From: Massospora cicadina
Lineage: Eukaryota; Entomophthoromycota; Entomophthoromycetes; Entomophthorales; Entomophthoraceae
Assembly: GCA_022478985.1 (NCBI GenBank)
Contig: JAKSZP010007879.1
Coordinates: 186,001-250,000, forward strand
DNA: 64,000 bases
Direction: 5' to 3'
Below the pieces are notes generated by a model. That model saw nothing but the letters and a program-made list of their open reading frames with translations, had not been told where the DNA came from and did no database searches. This document shows positions 24,694 to 35,850 of the stretch, in pieces (the first letter of the stretch is position 1; every line of letters begins with the position of its first letter). Both the position numbers and the translations under genes were made by a program.

Positions 24694-25618
24694 TGTGTTG
24701 GAAATTTGGTTGACCAAATTATCCATCTTGCTTGCTGATTATAAAATTGATGGTTGTTAAAGCAACCAATTGTTCAGCAATGGTTGCTGACTAAATTATT
24801 AGTCATTTTATCAAAGGATGTAATCCAACGGTTGGTTTTGATTAACATTTCATTGGGGATCATCCCTGACTATTTTATTAGTCATATTTAACCAAAGGAC
24901 CTAATACAATGATGGGATCTAATTACTATTTCATTGGGGATCATCCCTGACTAAATTAGTAGTCAAAATTCATCAAAGGACATAATCTGACGATTGTTTT
25001 GATTGATTTTATCAGGCATCATGCCTGACAATGTTAATTAGGTAATTTGATGAGGGCCTGATTGCTGATAGTCAGATTGCTATAATGAATCATTACAGCA
25101 GAGGCGCTGAATAATTAGAATTGTTTTAACAAAGCTACTGAAGCGTTTTAATGCTTGTTTTGGTGGTAGTTAGTAGTAGTAATCAGGTAACACGGCCCCA
25201 GACCATCTGTGTATGGTTTCTAACACATGGGTTATGGTTGCTGATCTGTAAAAGGTTACACTGCTGGGGATAAATTAAAATGAGGACATTCAATACCATT
25301 GGAAGTTAATCCCAAGAGTTAGAAGTTTCAGGGGACTAATCACTTGTTTTAGAGAATTATCTTAAAAGTTGTCTGCCTTCTGCCTAAAAAAAGCCTAGCA
25401 TTTTATAATAAAAAGAAATACAACTGATATATTTATATTTACTTCTAAATTGAAGATTGAAAAGAACAAAGGTCCCTAGTTGTTTTCTCAAATACAATTT
25501 TGCCATAGTAGATTAATTACCACTTGTGAAGACTCAACCTACTAGTTGTCGCCATACAACTAGTGTTATTATTATTATTCAACAACCAACCTGTGCAGTA
25601 AACTTACCCAAAAGTACA
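24694..25618 (+). repeat. 3' LTR of element A
   Basis: It starts TGTGTTGGAAATTTGG and ends AAAAGTACA. It is a direct repeat of 18020-18949 with many substitutions and indels. The base after TGTG differs between the copies (T versus C). Confidence 0.9.
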
Positions 25619-27044
25619 ACTGGTGTTAAAACTTGGTAAAAAATATATAAGAAAAGGCTACTGATATATAATTTAGTTTAACCCAACTAATTTTTCTATA
25701 AATAATATTAATTGACTGTTGCCCCCATGCCATTGTGCATTGGTATCAATGATTTGTTATAATTTTTTCTTTTACATTCTAACCTATTCTTATATTTGAT
25801 TTTAGTAACAATTACCTCGCCCACACTGGTGTAAACCCATCTTCATAATACATTGCCAATTATCTCGCTCCCACACTAATGTATACTCAATTAAAATAGT
25901 TTTTATTACTTGTGGCAGCTTGTATCATATCAAGTATATAGAGCAATAAAACTAATTTTTAAAGCCCTAAGACTCGTTGCTTTCTTTTTACTTTTCCAGA
26001 TATCATTCCAGTTAAAATAAGAGTCCTAAGCATTGCTTGTTAATTTTTGCATCATGCCAAAGGACTTTATAAAACTTAGAGAACAAATATAGAAGGTATT
26101 CACATTTGATAAGTTATTTTTTGTTTTAGTAGCCTTTATAAGCCTACCATAACTGCTACTATGGAATAATAACCAACATTATATAGTATCTTAATTATAT
26201 AGAACACTCCATCCACACCCATCTACATGAGTTGAGCTCACTATCCAAAGTAAAAGAACATTCCATCCAACCCACAAGCACCAAATCACTGACATAGTAT
26301 AGAGCAATACTGTTTTAGGAAAACATATATTATGAAAAATTTATATCAAAAGCAAGGCTTTAGACTCTTTTTATATTCATTCAGTCATCATAGTGAAGAC
26401 TTATCATAGTGCGCCAAAACGCATGTTCAAATAAATTATGAGGCCCTGCAAAAGTTATACAATTGAAACTCTCAATACTCAAGGTTATTTCAAAGCGTCT
26501 ATAGATCCTTTATTGTAGAGCAGTAAAATATTACTGCTGTTGATTTGTGTACTATTGAGCTTATAATAATCCTCAGGATGTATGGTAGAACATTTTTTAG
26601 AATCAAAAGCGGAGTCAACATAAAATACATTTTGGTCAATAATCATTTGAAAAAATATGCTCATTTTATATGGCATCCTATAATTGGTTGCCAAAATTTT
26701 TTGGTTAATTTGACAACTTATCATTGCTGTATAACTAAACATATTGAACTGAAAATTGTTCATAATGTTTAATTGATCAACTACCTAGGGTCACTCATTT
26801 AACTATTCAGACTATTGCCATCCCTAGGGGTCTTTAGGTTGTTACCAAGGCTTGGTTGGCCCTTAGGCTTGCTTGATTCCATAGTTGAAAAATTATCTCT
26901 ATTATTTGTGGTAGTATTTCAACATTATTAAAAATTTCTCACATAGATATATCAATCACTGAAATTATACTTAACTTTTAATGCCATATAAAACAATATC
27001 TAACACTTAAAGAAATTAAATGATTTGAGTATAAGTAAATAATT
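25619..27044. other. AT-rich region without genes
   Basis: No protein motif was recognised. A small imperfect duplication lies at 25808-25890 (CTCGCCCACACTGGTGTA and CTCGCTCCCACACTAATGTA). Open frames at 26485-26772 on both strands overlap each other and resemble nothing I know. Confidence 0.5.
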
Positions 27045-27054
27045 AAGGCATTTA

Positions 27055-27351
27055 TGAGAGTGTACCCCAGTGGTAGAGTATGGATTCAATGACCACTGCC
27101 TCCTAAGTTTGATCCTGATAGAAGAACTTTGGTTGGGGGGCATTTATAACTTTGTTGGCATTGTGCACCAATGCCTTGAACTAAAATAGCAAATAGCAAT
27201 TCAGTCCATTGATTTCCAGACCTAATAAATGCCATGTGTAGAGATTATTCAGATTTTTCTTCCTTCCCCAATAACTTTGTTTCCCCATTAATCAGTCTGA
27301 TATCATCCTCAGGTTGGCCCACCTTAAATAAATTAAAATTCAAAACTTTTA
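27055..27351 (+). mobile_element. tRNA-derived SINE, family 1, copy a (old)
   Basis: It has a polymerase III box A-like ACCCCAGTGGTAGAGTATGG and a box B-like AGTTTGATCCTGA, then a body shared with copies at 28571 and 28915, and the tail CTCAGGTTGGCCCACCTTAAATAAA. A 10-bp direct repeat AAGGCATTTA flanks it (27045-27054 and 27352-27361). Compared with copy b, nearly every CpG has become TpG or CpA. Confidence 0.8.
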
Positions 27352-27361
27352 AAGGCATTTA

Positions 27362-28555
27362 AACTCTTGATTAAATAAAGAAATATTATTATGTTAGTAG
27401 CTCCTTTGTAAATTATATATAAGAATAAAGAAAAATTAACTTTTGCGATTCTTATTTAATTTAAGATTATCTTAGGTGATGGATTAAAAACACACACAGA
27501 TATTAGTTATATATATAATACTGTACTTACTAAATCTAGAGACAGTTTTCTTAATTTTTTGATGATAATATATGTACGCTTTATGAACTTATTATTTTTG
27601 CAATATCTATTATAAACTGAATCACTTTACTAAACTTGTAACCCCTTCATAAAATGGTAGAATTTTATAAAGAAAAATCTTTAGACTTTAGAATTACAAA
27701 GTGAATAATTGTTAAATTAAATGCTTTTTAAGTAGTTGTAGCTACAATAGTTATCCATACATTGTAGAACCCCATCTTAACTATTAATAATAAAGTCATA
27801 ACTGACAATATGCCCTTGAGAACTACTAAACAAAAAAATTATTTAAGACGTAGTAAAATGACTTGGCGATTTGTTGAGCGTGAACAACAGGTCACTCTCC
27901 TTACATGCATAACTGCAATAGTACATGTAGGTAAAAGAGCACTTGCTTCTGATAAGAAAATAGTAGATACTAAAAATAAAAGATTTACATTCCTATATGT
28001 TGTTAGCATAATGATTAAGTTAGGACATGGTCTTACAGAAAATTGAAAAATATTAGGCAAGACGTTTAATAACATCAAGGGACCAAATCATTAGCACAGA
28101 TTGCAAGCTTTACTTTAAATTATTTCTTGATATGGTTTCTGATAAACAAAACTTTGATCAATTTAGATGAATAAAGTTATGTGCTTTTTGTACTTTTTTC
28201 TGTTAAACTTTTTATCTGTTTGTAATTTACAGAAATTTATTTTATTTAAGTAGATGCGTTAGCTCAGTATAGAATCAGTAATTAAAGTTTAAAGTTTACA
28301 TGAGATAGCAATAATTAATCATAAATATAAGCTGTTTTGGGACCATTTATATTATGAGGAATTAGAAACATCATTTCATTTACTTGTATTTAGAAATAAA
28401 AGTAGTATATAAGTTATCTAGTAAAGTGATTAGACATTACTATATTTTTTACTATGATAATCTAAAAGATGTCTTATTAAATATTGTTAGCTAGTTATAA
28501 CCATTTAATACTATGTGAGTATGTGTAGACACTTTATTAATTTTATCTAATAAAT
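27362..28555. other. AT-rich region, unidentified short ORF
   Basis: The only notable frame is 27810-28046 (plus, 78 codons, basic N-terminus). A minus frame overlaps it. I do not recognise a domain. No repeats were matched elsewhere in the window. Confidence 0.4.
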
Positions 28556-28570
28556 ATAATTTTACATTGA
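28556..28570. repeat. SINE copy b target-site duplication, left
   Basis: ATAATTTTACATTGA matches 28861-28875 perfectly, bracketing the SINE. Confidence 0.9.
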
Positions 28571-28860
28571 AAGGGAGGATACCCCAGTGGTAGAGTATGG
28601 ACCCTCTACCACTGCCTCCCGAGTTCGATCCCGGTAATGGACTTTGGGTAGGGGACGATTTTGACTGTGTTGGTTTTGCGCATCAATGCCCCGAACCGAG
28701 ATAGCGAATAGCAAAGTCGGTCCATGGATTTCCTGGCCTATCATACGCCGCGTATGGAGGTTTTCCGGGTTTTATCCTCCTTCCCATTTTTCTTCACTTC
28801 CCTAATCGGTGCGGTATCGTCCCCAGGTCGGCCCACCTCGAATAAAATTTAAAATTTAAA
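28571..28860 (+). mobile_element. tRNA-derived SINE, family 1, copy b (young)
   Basis: This is a 290-bp element with a perfect 15-bp target duplication. The head has box A (ACCCCAGTGGTAGAGTATGG) and a near-canonical box B (GAGTTCGATCCCGG), as in a tRNA. The tail reads CCCCAGGTCGGCCCACCTCG followed by AATAAAATTTAAAATTT. CpGs are retained throughout, while the surrounding DNA has almost none. It would be transcribed by RNA polymerase III and moved by LINE enzymes. The paired short inverted segments around GGACCCTCTACCACTG recall a tRNA anticodon arm, but the head does not fold as a standard tRNA. Confidence 0.9.
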
Positions 28861-28875
28861 ATAATTTTACATTGA
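28861..28875. repeat. SINE copy b target-site duplication, right
   Basis: ATAATTTTACATTGA is identical to 28556-28570. Confidence 0.9.
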
Positions 28876-28914
28876 GCCTACATTATAAATAAGTTTGTTT
28901 ATTATGCCTCATCA

Positions 28915-29197
28915 ATGGGGAGGGTACCTCTGTGGTAGAGATGTACTCAATAACACTGCCTCCGTGAGCTCATTTCCAGTAGATGAATTTGGATAAAGGA
29001 CGATTATGACTGTTGGTATTGTGCACCAATGCCCAAACTGAGATAGCAAATAGCAAGGTAGTCCATGAAGTTCCTGGCCTATCATAAGCTGCACATAGAG
29101 GTTTTCCAGGTTTTATCCTCCTTTACCATTTCTTCCTTTCCCCTTAATTTGTGCGGTATTGTCCTCAGGTCAGCCCACCTCAAATAAAATTTTAAAA
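28915..29197 (+). mobile_element. tRNA-derived SINE, family 1, copy c (old)
   Basis: It starts GGGGAGGGTACCTCTGTGGTAGAG and ends with CTCAGGTCAGCCCACCTCAAATAAAA. Box B has decayed (GAGCTCATTTCCAG). The flanks share an imperfect repeat (ATTATGCCTCATCAA and ATTATGTTTCAGAAA). It lies about 40 bp after copy b in the same orientation. Confidence 0.8.
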
Positions 29198-29275
29198 TTA
29201 TGTTTCAGAAAGACTCAAATCATCTCTGGGTGCATTAATAGGCTTTTAAAAGTGCAAAATCTTTTTACTTAGTTT

Positions 29276-29563
29276 GAGTTTTTATTTGAGGCAAGCCAAC
29301 CAGGGAACAGACATTACCAAAAGAAAGAAACATTGACATGAAACCTGAGCATGGTCAACTCCGGCAAATAAAGTTTTTCATCTCCAGATTGTAACTCAGA
29401 TTTTTATAGTTATGTCATTGGTAAGGTTTTCGTGTCATTAGAACTACTAACCGCCAATATCTTCCTTCAGCTGGAACCCCGATTGTTACGCTAGGGGCAG
29501 GAATCAAATCCACTACCTTCATGATGTTAGCCATATGCCCTATTGACTCAACCTTCCGCCCCC
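29276..29563 (-). mobile_element. tRNA-derived SINE, family 3
   Basis: The minus strand begins with a tRNA-like head of about 70 nt (29497-29563). It has box A-like GGTTGAGTCAATAGGGC and box B-like GGATTTGATTCCTGCC. The body differs from families 1 and 2, but the 3' end (CCCTGGTTGGCTTGCCTC then AAATAAAAAC, plus strand about 29280-29310) matches the common SINE tail. Flanks show an imperfect repeat (CTTTTTACTTAGTTT on the left, CTTTTTTACTAATTT on the right). Confidence 0.65.
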
Positions 29564-29576
29564 TTTTTTACTAATT

Positions 29577-30406
29577 TATAAATTCAAGTTATATAAAAAT
29601 AGATAACAATCAACGTCAAACATGGTATATTTGATATAATCTAAATTACTTATAAGTCCAGTAGAGTTTTGGTTCTTTTAAATGTCTTCATATATTAAAT
29701 AGTAATTAAAATTAAGTATTAAGTAACCAACTTAGTAGCATAATGTACATCTCATTTTACATTCTATAAAGATGCTTATGAACTAATGAAGCCTATAATT
29801 ATCCTAAATATATTCATCTATTCTAATACTTACCACCCTCAGATGATGTCTTTTTTAAGCGTGAAACTTAATTTCTGAAACAATAGGTATGTAGAAAATG
29901 GAGCATGGTTCTAAAAGTTAAAAATATTGGTAGATGTTATAAGTTATTGATATTTGAGTTAAGCTGATAATGGGCAGACTTACTTAATGATCAAAAAAAA
30001 CAAAAAAAATAAGAAACTGAAAAAACATATAAAGACCATCTAGTACTAAAAAAACATATAAAATGTAAATAAAATGTGAATAAAAAAATGAGACAAAATG
30101 TAATAAAAAATTAGATGTTCCTATAAGGTAAGAAGCAAAGAACTTTTAACCCACCATGATGGAAGTCAGGGAGAGTCATGCAGCTCACCTTGGGGATCAA
30201 ATCTTTAGGTTAGAATTAAAGCAATTTTAAGCTTAAAGCTGAGTTTTAGGGTGTCATTATGGATTAGTTTGATGTATTTTAGAAGTTATCAAACTCAAAA
30301 TCTCATCCTGAAGGATAACTTCATAGCTATTGTGACATGATGCTTGTCTTCAATGTGTGCATTTTGTAGTAGGCAAAACTGAAACATCTTTCTAGATGTT
30401 TTTGTT
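29577..30406. other. AT-rich region without genes
   Basis: It contains an A-rich stretch at 29990-30110 with repeated AAAACATATAAA-like units. No coding signal was seen. Confidence 0.5.
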
Positions 30407-30414
30407 GTGGGGGA

Positions 30415-30558
30415 TGAGGAGTGATACCATAGCGGGGTGGTTCCTGCTCCATTCTGGGTCAGGTTTTAATTAAACACTGGTTCAAATCCAGCACAGGCTT
30501 AAAAAAACTTAGTGTGGTATATTTGTCCCAAGGTCAACCCTCCTCATTTACTTTTATA
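30415..30558 (+). mobile_element. tRNA-derived SINE, family 2, copy a
   Basis: A 144-bp element bracketed by the 8-bp repeat GTGGGGGA (30407-30414 and 30559-30566). The head has box A-like GATACCATAGCGGGGTGG and box B-like TGGTTCAAATCCAGCACAGG. The tail reads TGTCCCAAGGTCAACCCTCC then TCATTTACTTTTATA. A second copy lies on the minus strand at 47033-47170. Confidence 0.8.
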
Positions 30559-30599
30559 GTGGGGGACAATGTTTCTAGCTTAGTTACATATTTATTGGC

Positions 30600-30910
30600 C
30601 ATGATGGAGAAGTCATTTAGTCTGATTATATCATAACATGCGTTAACAGGAAAATCAGGGAAGAATCTGGGTTTGTGCAGCCACGCCTGAACTTAGAAGC
30701 AAACAGAACCACTTCTTTGAGGAATGGGTGATAGTCATGTGAGGCCATTGCAGCTATGATAAACTGGTGGTTGCTTTGATAGGTGATGGCGTTAGACTTG
30801 GGGAAAATATTATATGGGTGAAGAGGTGTGTCAACATTATAATTCAGAAATTGGCTCAGGTCATACTGGCCATACAAGAAATTTCCCCTTGATTGGTCAA
30901 CCCCATCCAA
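30600..30910 (-). pseudogene. Possible protease-region fragment of a further retroelement
   Basis: An open frame on the minus strand (30626-30910, 94 codons) is followed in another frame by NACYDIIRLNDF near 30.63 kb. That recalls the YDIILG-DFL end of gypsy proteases. It lies just outside the 3' LTR of element I, so it could be an older host element. The assignment is weak and the bulk of the frame is not recognised. Confidence 0.25.
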
Positions 30911-31239
30911 TATAGTCTAATGGTTTGTTTACTTTATTGTGGAGTCAATATGAGGGTGTAGTGGTGGGCAAATGTGGAGCTGCATGGGTCAAACAGTGAT
31001 CCAAGCCTAATTATGATTGTTTGGAGTAATTTCAGGCTATTGAGTGTGGTTAGTTAGAAGTTATTTTTATCAACTCTAATATAATTATTGGGAAAGTTAC
31101 AAGGAAACCTCCTATTTTTGCATCTACTTTAGCAAGAAGAGGAGCTATTTTAGAATTGAAACTCTTAATGAAACTATTTGATTTTTACAAAGCTACCTCA
31201 GATTTTACCAAAATCTTTGCAGATATACTTTGTGGAATG

Positions 31240-31756
31240 TGTAGTGAGCGGTCCTTGCACTTTATTACAAAGTTTAGGTCCTTTTTGATACTTACAAAGT
31301 CTTATTGACTACTAAGCCTTTGTGCATAAACAAGGTAGCAAATTATCTCAGAGCAACGTATAGATATGCTACGCGGTCTTCACTTTCCAGTCTCCTAGTA
31401 TGTAATCAGGTTTTAGAGACAACTTCTAACAACAACAACTTTGTTCAGATATAGCGTGATAACTTACTTAAGATAGAGTTCAAGATTGGTATAGTTGTTC
31501 TTCACCCATGAACAATAGCTTCCTGATTTAAGTAAAATTATTTTGTTTAAAACTCATGATGGTGTCTAGTTTGGATTAATCTCAAAAAGCTGATAGTGGA
31601 CATGTTGTAATAATTAAGAAATGATTTAGGAATTTAGGTGGACGATTGATGCTCATATGCGCTTTCTAAATATATGTATATACTCACATATCACACTTCT
31701 TTTTTTGAGGAAATTATAAGAAATTTAAGATCCAAGTCAGAACTTCACGCCATACA
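31240..31756 (-). repeat. 3' LTR of element I
   Basis: It shares aligned blocks with 48895-49408, in particular CTCAGAGCAACGTATAGATATG (here near 31350), AGACAACTTCTAA, the ATGCGCTTTCTAAATATATG region and AAGTCA near the outer end. On the minus strand it starts TGTATGGCGTG after a CTCAAGGGCTAAGT purine-rich tract. Confidence 0.8.
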
Positions 31757-32514
31757 ACTTAGCCCTTGAGTTTGATCGTGATATAAAAAAATACTTACTA
31801 TAACATCTGGGTATTGTAATAGTGTCCTAAGAATTAACTTGTACTCATTAATGACTTATCCATTGGCATCCATTTTTAGTAAATATTGAGTGCTGAATGG
31901 TTTAAATTATAAGACACTTTCATAGGTTTGTCATTTATTAGTCTTTCTAAGCCATAAGTATTTCATTAAGTCACTCTGTCAACTTCCTTAATTTTATGCA
32001 ATGTTTCTCAGTTCTGGTTGTTAATGACCTTTTGGTTGATCTTGCATACCAGAGATTATTCAAAAGTTTTGGTATGTATCTTAAATAATTCTATATCCAA
32101 CTAAATTAAAATAATATGAGGGTCATACTTCATATTTTTCAGAAACAATGGTATTTAATTAAAGGGGTAGAGTGAGTTGTCTTCTTATAGGATTTGAAAT
32201 AGAAAAAATGGCATGGTTGCGCTGTGATGACCATGTATATGAAAATATGATGGGACTATTTTATAAAAGGTCCACTGGGTGGTGGCGCGGCCGCAAACTT
32301 TCATAGGATTTGCTTCAGAATTAATTTAGCTCTACTCGTCATATTGGTCTCAAGTTTTTATAGGGTTTTAAGAACTCAATATATTATATAAATATATTTA
32401 TCCTAAATGTATCTTTAAAGCGAAGTTGGTAGCATTTTTTGTAAGGGTATCTTTAAAATCTATATTCATGATATCTTACTCCTTAAGAAACTTATTAGTG
32501 GTTACTTCCCAAAC
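31757..32514 (-). pseudogene. Integrase C-terminal part of element I and 3' interior
   Basis: The stretch adjoining the solo LTR reads on the minus strand as WEVTTNKFLKE and DIMNID, fitting the integrase core after the first catalytic block. The remainder toward the 3' LTR is decayed and no GPF module is evident. Confidence 0.6.
32510..32514. repeat. Solo LTR target duplication, left (CAAAC)
   Basis: CAAAC is matched exactly at 33126-33130. Confidence 0.85.
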
Positions 32515-33125
32515 TGTAACGGTCGGAAACGTCCCAGTTTCCGATCGCCATCTTACCTTAGGTTTGACGCAATTCACGCCGAACGTCCAGCGTGAGCTGG
32601 ACTCTCGAGGTAGTAAACCTCAGAATTAGGGAAATTCGAAGCGAGAAAAAGACAAAATAGGCAAGCGAGGTTGCAAACCCGGAATTAACCTTATTTTATT
32701 TATCAAATAAAAAGCCGCTGATGAACAGGATCCCAATAATCTGATGCCGCGAACACACCAAGGAATAGACGGGATATTCAAGGGAGATCAAACCCCGAAA
32801 ACTCAAGTTTTTGTTGACGCGACAAAAACTTGTGCGCGGATCATCAGGTAAGATAAGGTAAGGGCGGCCCCGAGGCCACCAGAGAGAAAGAGAGAATTCC
32901 GAACGAAGTTCGGAATTGCGCAGGCTCGACTTTAAAGGTCGCCCTTCCGGGGCCTCGCCCAAACCATTGATTAGGCTCGCAAGAGCCTAGTCAATAATTC
33001 AGGCGCGGCACAACCCAGCGCCCGAACCCGACAAACACCAAAAATGTTTTTAAACGAATCGATTCGGATTCGGAAAATCCGAACCCAAATCGAAATGCAA
33101 CGAACGGCTTAAACCGTTCGTTACA
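32515..33125 (+). mobile_element. Young CpG-rich solo LTR
   Basis: A 611-bp block starts TGTAACG and ends CGTTACA, 7-bp perfect inverted ends with TG and CA. It is flanked by the exact 5-bp duplication CAAAC. It has many CpGs while the neighbours have few. It holds several short hairpin-like palindromes (CGAACGAAGTTCGGAATT-type near 32900, AACGGCTTAAACCGTT near 33105). It has no counterpart in the window, so it is a different LTR family from A to K. It has no polyprotein, as expected when two LTRs recombine. It lies inside the integrase of element I. The orientation given is arbitrary. A TTATTTATCAAATAAAA block near 32698 may be a promoter or poly(A) region. Confidence 0.88.
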
Positions 33126-33130
33126 CAAAC
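33126..33130. repeat. Solo LTR target duplication, right (CAAAC)
   Basis: This is identical to 32510-32514. Confidence 0.85.
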
Positions 33131-33283
33131 GTCACAAATGAGTTTAGTCTCAAATTACTTGGTAGATATACAATGGTTACAATGATGTACCTATGGTTAA
33201 AAACTACACAATAAAGGGACTTATAATACAAAGTGATACGATATGCCAGGTCAAAGAGGTTTACTAACTGATAATTAAAGGAC
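33126..33283 (-). pseudogene. Integrase core fragment of element I
   Basis: The minus strand is open from the B insertion point, with FNYQLVNLFDLAYRI followed by NHRYIIVTIVYL (the latter near 33175-33215). The second matches the gypsy integrase block RYILVAIDYLTKW, with the catalytic Asp changed to Val. It is bounded by the B insertion on one side and the solo LTR on the other. Confidence 0.75.
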
Positions 33284-34338
33284 TGTTAGATTTTATGTCC
33301 ATCTCAATTTCACCAGTCAGATTATAACACAATTTGTTTGTCCACTTTGTGGTTTATCTTAGTGGATGTGTTATCATAAGAGATGATACCTATTGTTGGT
33401 GAAACCCTATAACAAATAGTAGCTAATCCGCTAGGATTGATTTTTCGGATTAGTATTTTGTAAGGTAAAATCTATGACAGTATATCTACTATATGAGTAA
33501 ATTACTTATTTGATTATTGGAAATTTAGTTATATCAGTCATTTTGGAGTTTGTCGCCAATCAACTTATAGATCTATAATTATTGCTGAAGTATCAACAAC
33601 ACTTCTGGTAGCAACTTGTGGGTTACCTTTTATGTAATGTGACCTGATGTTAATGGGTAAAAGGTTCCATTACCTAAGAAAATTGCTAGCCTGATTAGGT
33701 TATGCCGCTGAGGCTAATTTAAGATGTGAGGACGCATTTATTGATTAACCAGAAAAGGTTGCATTTTTAATTATTGGAAGAACCTTATTAGTGGGGGTGA
33801 AAACTCCATGTGGGGTGCAATTTAGGAGGACTTATTTATTGGCAACGGCTACTGTCTCTACAGGGAGGTGCCAACGTAGGAGTTGGGCACCAGATTCCCT
33901 ATGAATTCACTGGATTATAAGTATATAAATCAGAAAGACAATAAGAGATAATTAAAATCTGAATATTTTAACTGTTATACATTTATTAAATTTTTTAATC
34001 TAGGGATTAGAGTCGAAGGATCAGATATTCTTTGGTTAATATTGTTTGTTAAGCTCTCTGAGACTCCTTCAAGATGAGAAAAAGAGTTGAAGGGAGAATA
34101 TTCCCTTTTTGTTTGAAAGTTTATCAGAGTACCTTCTAGGGATAGAAGGAAGAGCGTTAGCACCAGTCTAGCGTTGAGGAAATACTCAAGTTGGTGGTAA
34201 AATTCCTAACTAGGACAATAGTCTTCATTATAATGTCAACCCAATCAAAGTATAAATGAAATATAGTTCAATGCACACACCAGAACCTGTGCAGTAGAAT
34301 TGAGAGCTATAGCAAGCAACACAGCTCAAAAGTTTGCA
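33284..34338 (+). repeat. 5' LTR of element B
   Basis: It starts TGTTAGATTTTATG and ends AAGTTTGCA. It is a direct repeat of 42675-43722, with long near-identical blocks such as AAGTATCAACAACACTTCTG and CACCAGAACCTGTGCAGTAG. Confidence 0.92.
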
Positions 34339-34340
34339 TT

Positions 34341-34358
34341 TGGTGCTCAGTACAGGGT
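34341..34358 (+). other. Primer-binding site of element B
   Basis: TGGTGCTCAGTACAGGGT begins two bases after the LTR, with two changes from the common site. Confidence 0.8.
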
Positions 34359-34615
34359 TAGGTGAGTCTTTGAGCTAATATACGGAAGAAGTTATCAGCA
34401 CAATGTTGTTCAAAATGAACCTAGCAAATTGTGGATGGAATTTGTCGCCATTAAAAAAGCATGCGCTTAACTCAGCATCACAAGCCAATATCACTAATTT
34501 GGAGGAGCATAGGATAAAATCTGAGGAGAAAATCAAACAAAAATGAAATGTCAATAATGATCCAAGGAAAAGTCACCTTATTGAAATGTAAGGAGGCTGT
34601 TTAAATCAAAGATAT

Positions 34616-35671
34616 TGTTGGAATTTTAACCTGATTGAATCCTCTAATGATTTATCATTATTTGGAATGAAGTGGCCAATCCTGGTGGAATGGCTCATTG
34701 ACTAAATTTTGTGGTGTTTAGTATGATTTTGTGGTGAGTTGCTCCCAAAAATGGGTTGAGCCAAATCTGTATTCTTCTGAGATTGGGAGATTGGATTGAG
34801 CGGGGCTAACTGCTGGCCCAAATTGTTATATGGATCACTGGTGACTAGTAGCTGAGGATGATTATTTGTATTAATTTATTATATGTCAGTTGAACCCAAT
34901 GATCACAAGTTTGAGGCAGATATAGATGTTTCCAGTGCCTCATAATTAATTCCCCAAATTAGGTTTATGGATCAACGCAACTAGTAGCTGAGGATGATCA
35001 TTTATATTATTTATTATGTGTCAGTGGAACCCAAATGATTCCAAGTTCAAGGTGTCTAAGGTTGTTTCTGACACCTCATATATAATAATCAATGAGCGCC
35101 TTAGAAAGGAGATTCACAAATGATCAACTACAAAGAGTTAAATCGTGTCATCAGCAAAAAAGCTGTGATATTCTGCTTTTTTGAGGGACTGAAGCTTTTT
35201 CAGTGCATTATCACTAAGTTAAATTAAATTTGATATTTAGTTAAATAAGTAATTTATATGGCTCACTGGTGACTCAAGGCTGAGGATGAGCCAAGCCTAA
35301 TAAATACAGACATTGGGAGGGATGGGGCAAGAGGGTGATGCCAGGGAAGAAAGTAGTGCAATGGAAGGCTGAGAGAGTGTTTGGCTGGAAGAACCAGCAA
35401 TGAGCCAATAGGTTGGTGGTGGGCGCAGTAGCCCTTTTTTATAAAGTATAAATATCTGGCGCTTCCCTTTAAATAAATATCTCCCTTTACTAATCTACCT
35501 TTTGGTTTAATTTATATTTATCTCGTTAGTTGGGGGTTAGGCTGGGTGATCCCTAAATGGCACAGGTGACATGCCAAGGGGTCAGCTAGCGCTGCTGGCC
35601 CCATCACCTAAGGCAAAATGGAAAGGGCCAACCAGCGGAGCCCCTATTATTGGAAAAGTGATTTTCCAACA
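34616..35671 (+). repeat. 5' LTR of element F with internal tandem units
   Basis: A unit beginning TATGGATCA, then ACTAGTAGCTGAGGATGAT, starts near 34828 and again near 34965 (period about 137 bp). A partial third lies near 35256. TATA-like AAGTATAAATATC occurs near 35443. Confidence 0.7.
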
Positions 35672-35672
35672 G

Positions 35673-35690
35673 TGGTGCTCACTACAGGGG
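35673..35690 (+). other. Primer-binding site of element F
   Basis: TGGTGCTCACTACAGGGG is identical to the G site. Confidence 0.85.
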
Positions 35691-35850
35691 ACTTCGCTGT
35701 TGGTCTGCTCAAGTAGTTGGAGGACAGGTTAGGAGATGGTAAGAGCCACTAGTTCAGACCTGGCGCTCCTCTGAGGGGCGCTGGGTATGTTTGGCCCACC
35801 ATTGGGGTGGGTCACGCTGGAGGAATACCATCTGGTTAAGTGGGGGAAAA

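Larger units (their letters stand above)
18020..25618 (+). mobile_element. Ty3/gypsy element A with both LTRs
   Basis: A complete 7.6 kb element: LTR, primer site, gag with an intact CX2CX4HX4C knuckle, protease, dUTPase-like segment, RT with intact YLDD, RNase H, integrase, polypurine tract, LTR. PR-RT-RH-IN order is diagnostic of Ty3/gypsy. The LTRs are alignable almost throughout but differ by many substitutions and small indels, so the insertion is old. Stops are abundant, many of them TGA where Arg CGA is expected. The protease and integrase have lost catalytic residues. Confidence 0.92.

Noticed and set aside
18015..25623. Target duplication around element A
   Set aside because: Flanks TTACT and ACTGG share at most three bases out of register, so no duplication is claimed.
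25619..25640. TGGTG just after the 3' LTR of A as a second primer site (tandem element)
   Set aside because: Only the first five bases match. The following sequence is unrelated to gag or to the interior of A.
27810..28046. 78-codon ORF as a host gene
   Set aside because: No domain was recognised, an equally long frame overlaps on the other strand, and composition is like the AT-rich background. It is left as unidentified.
28571..28660. SINE head as a functional tRNA gene
   Set aside because: Boxes A and B are present, but the arms do not pair as a standard tRNA and the same head recurs in three dispersed copies with a common body and flanking duplications.
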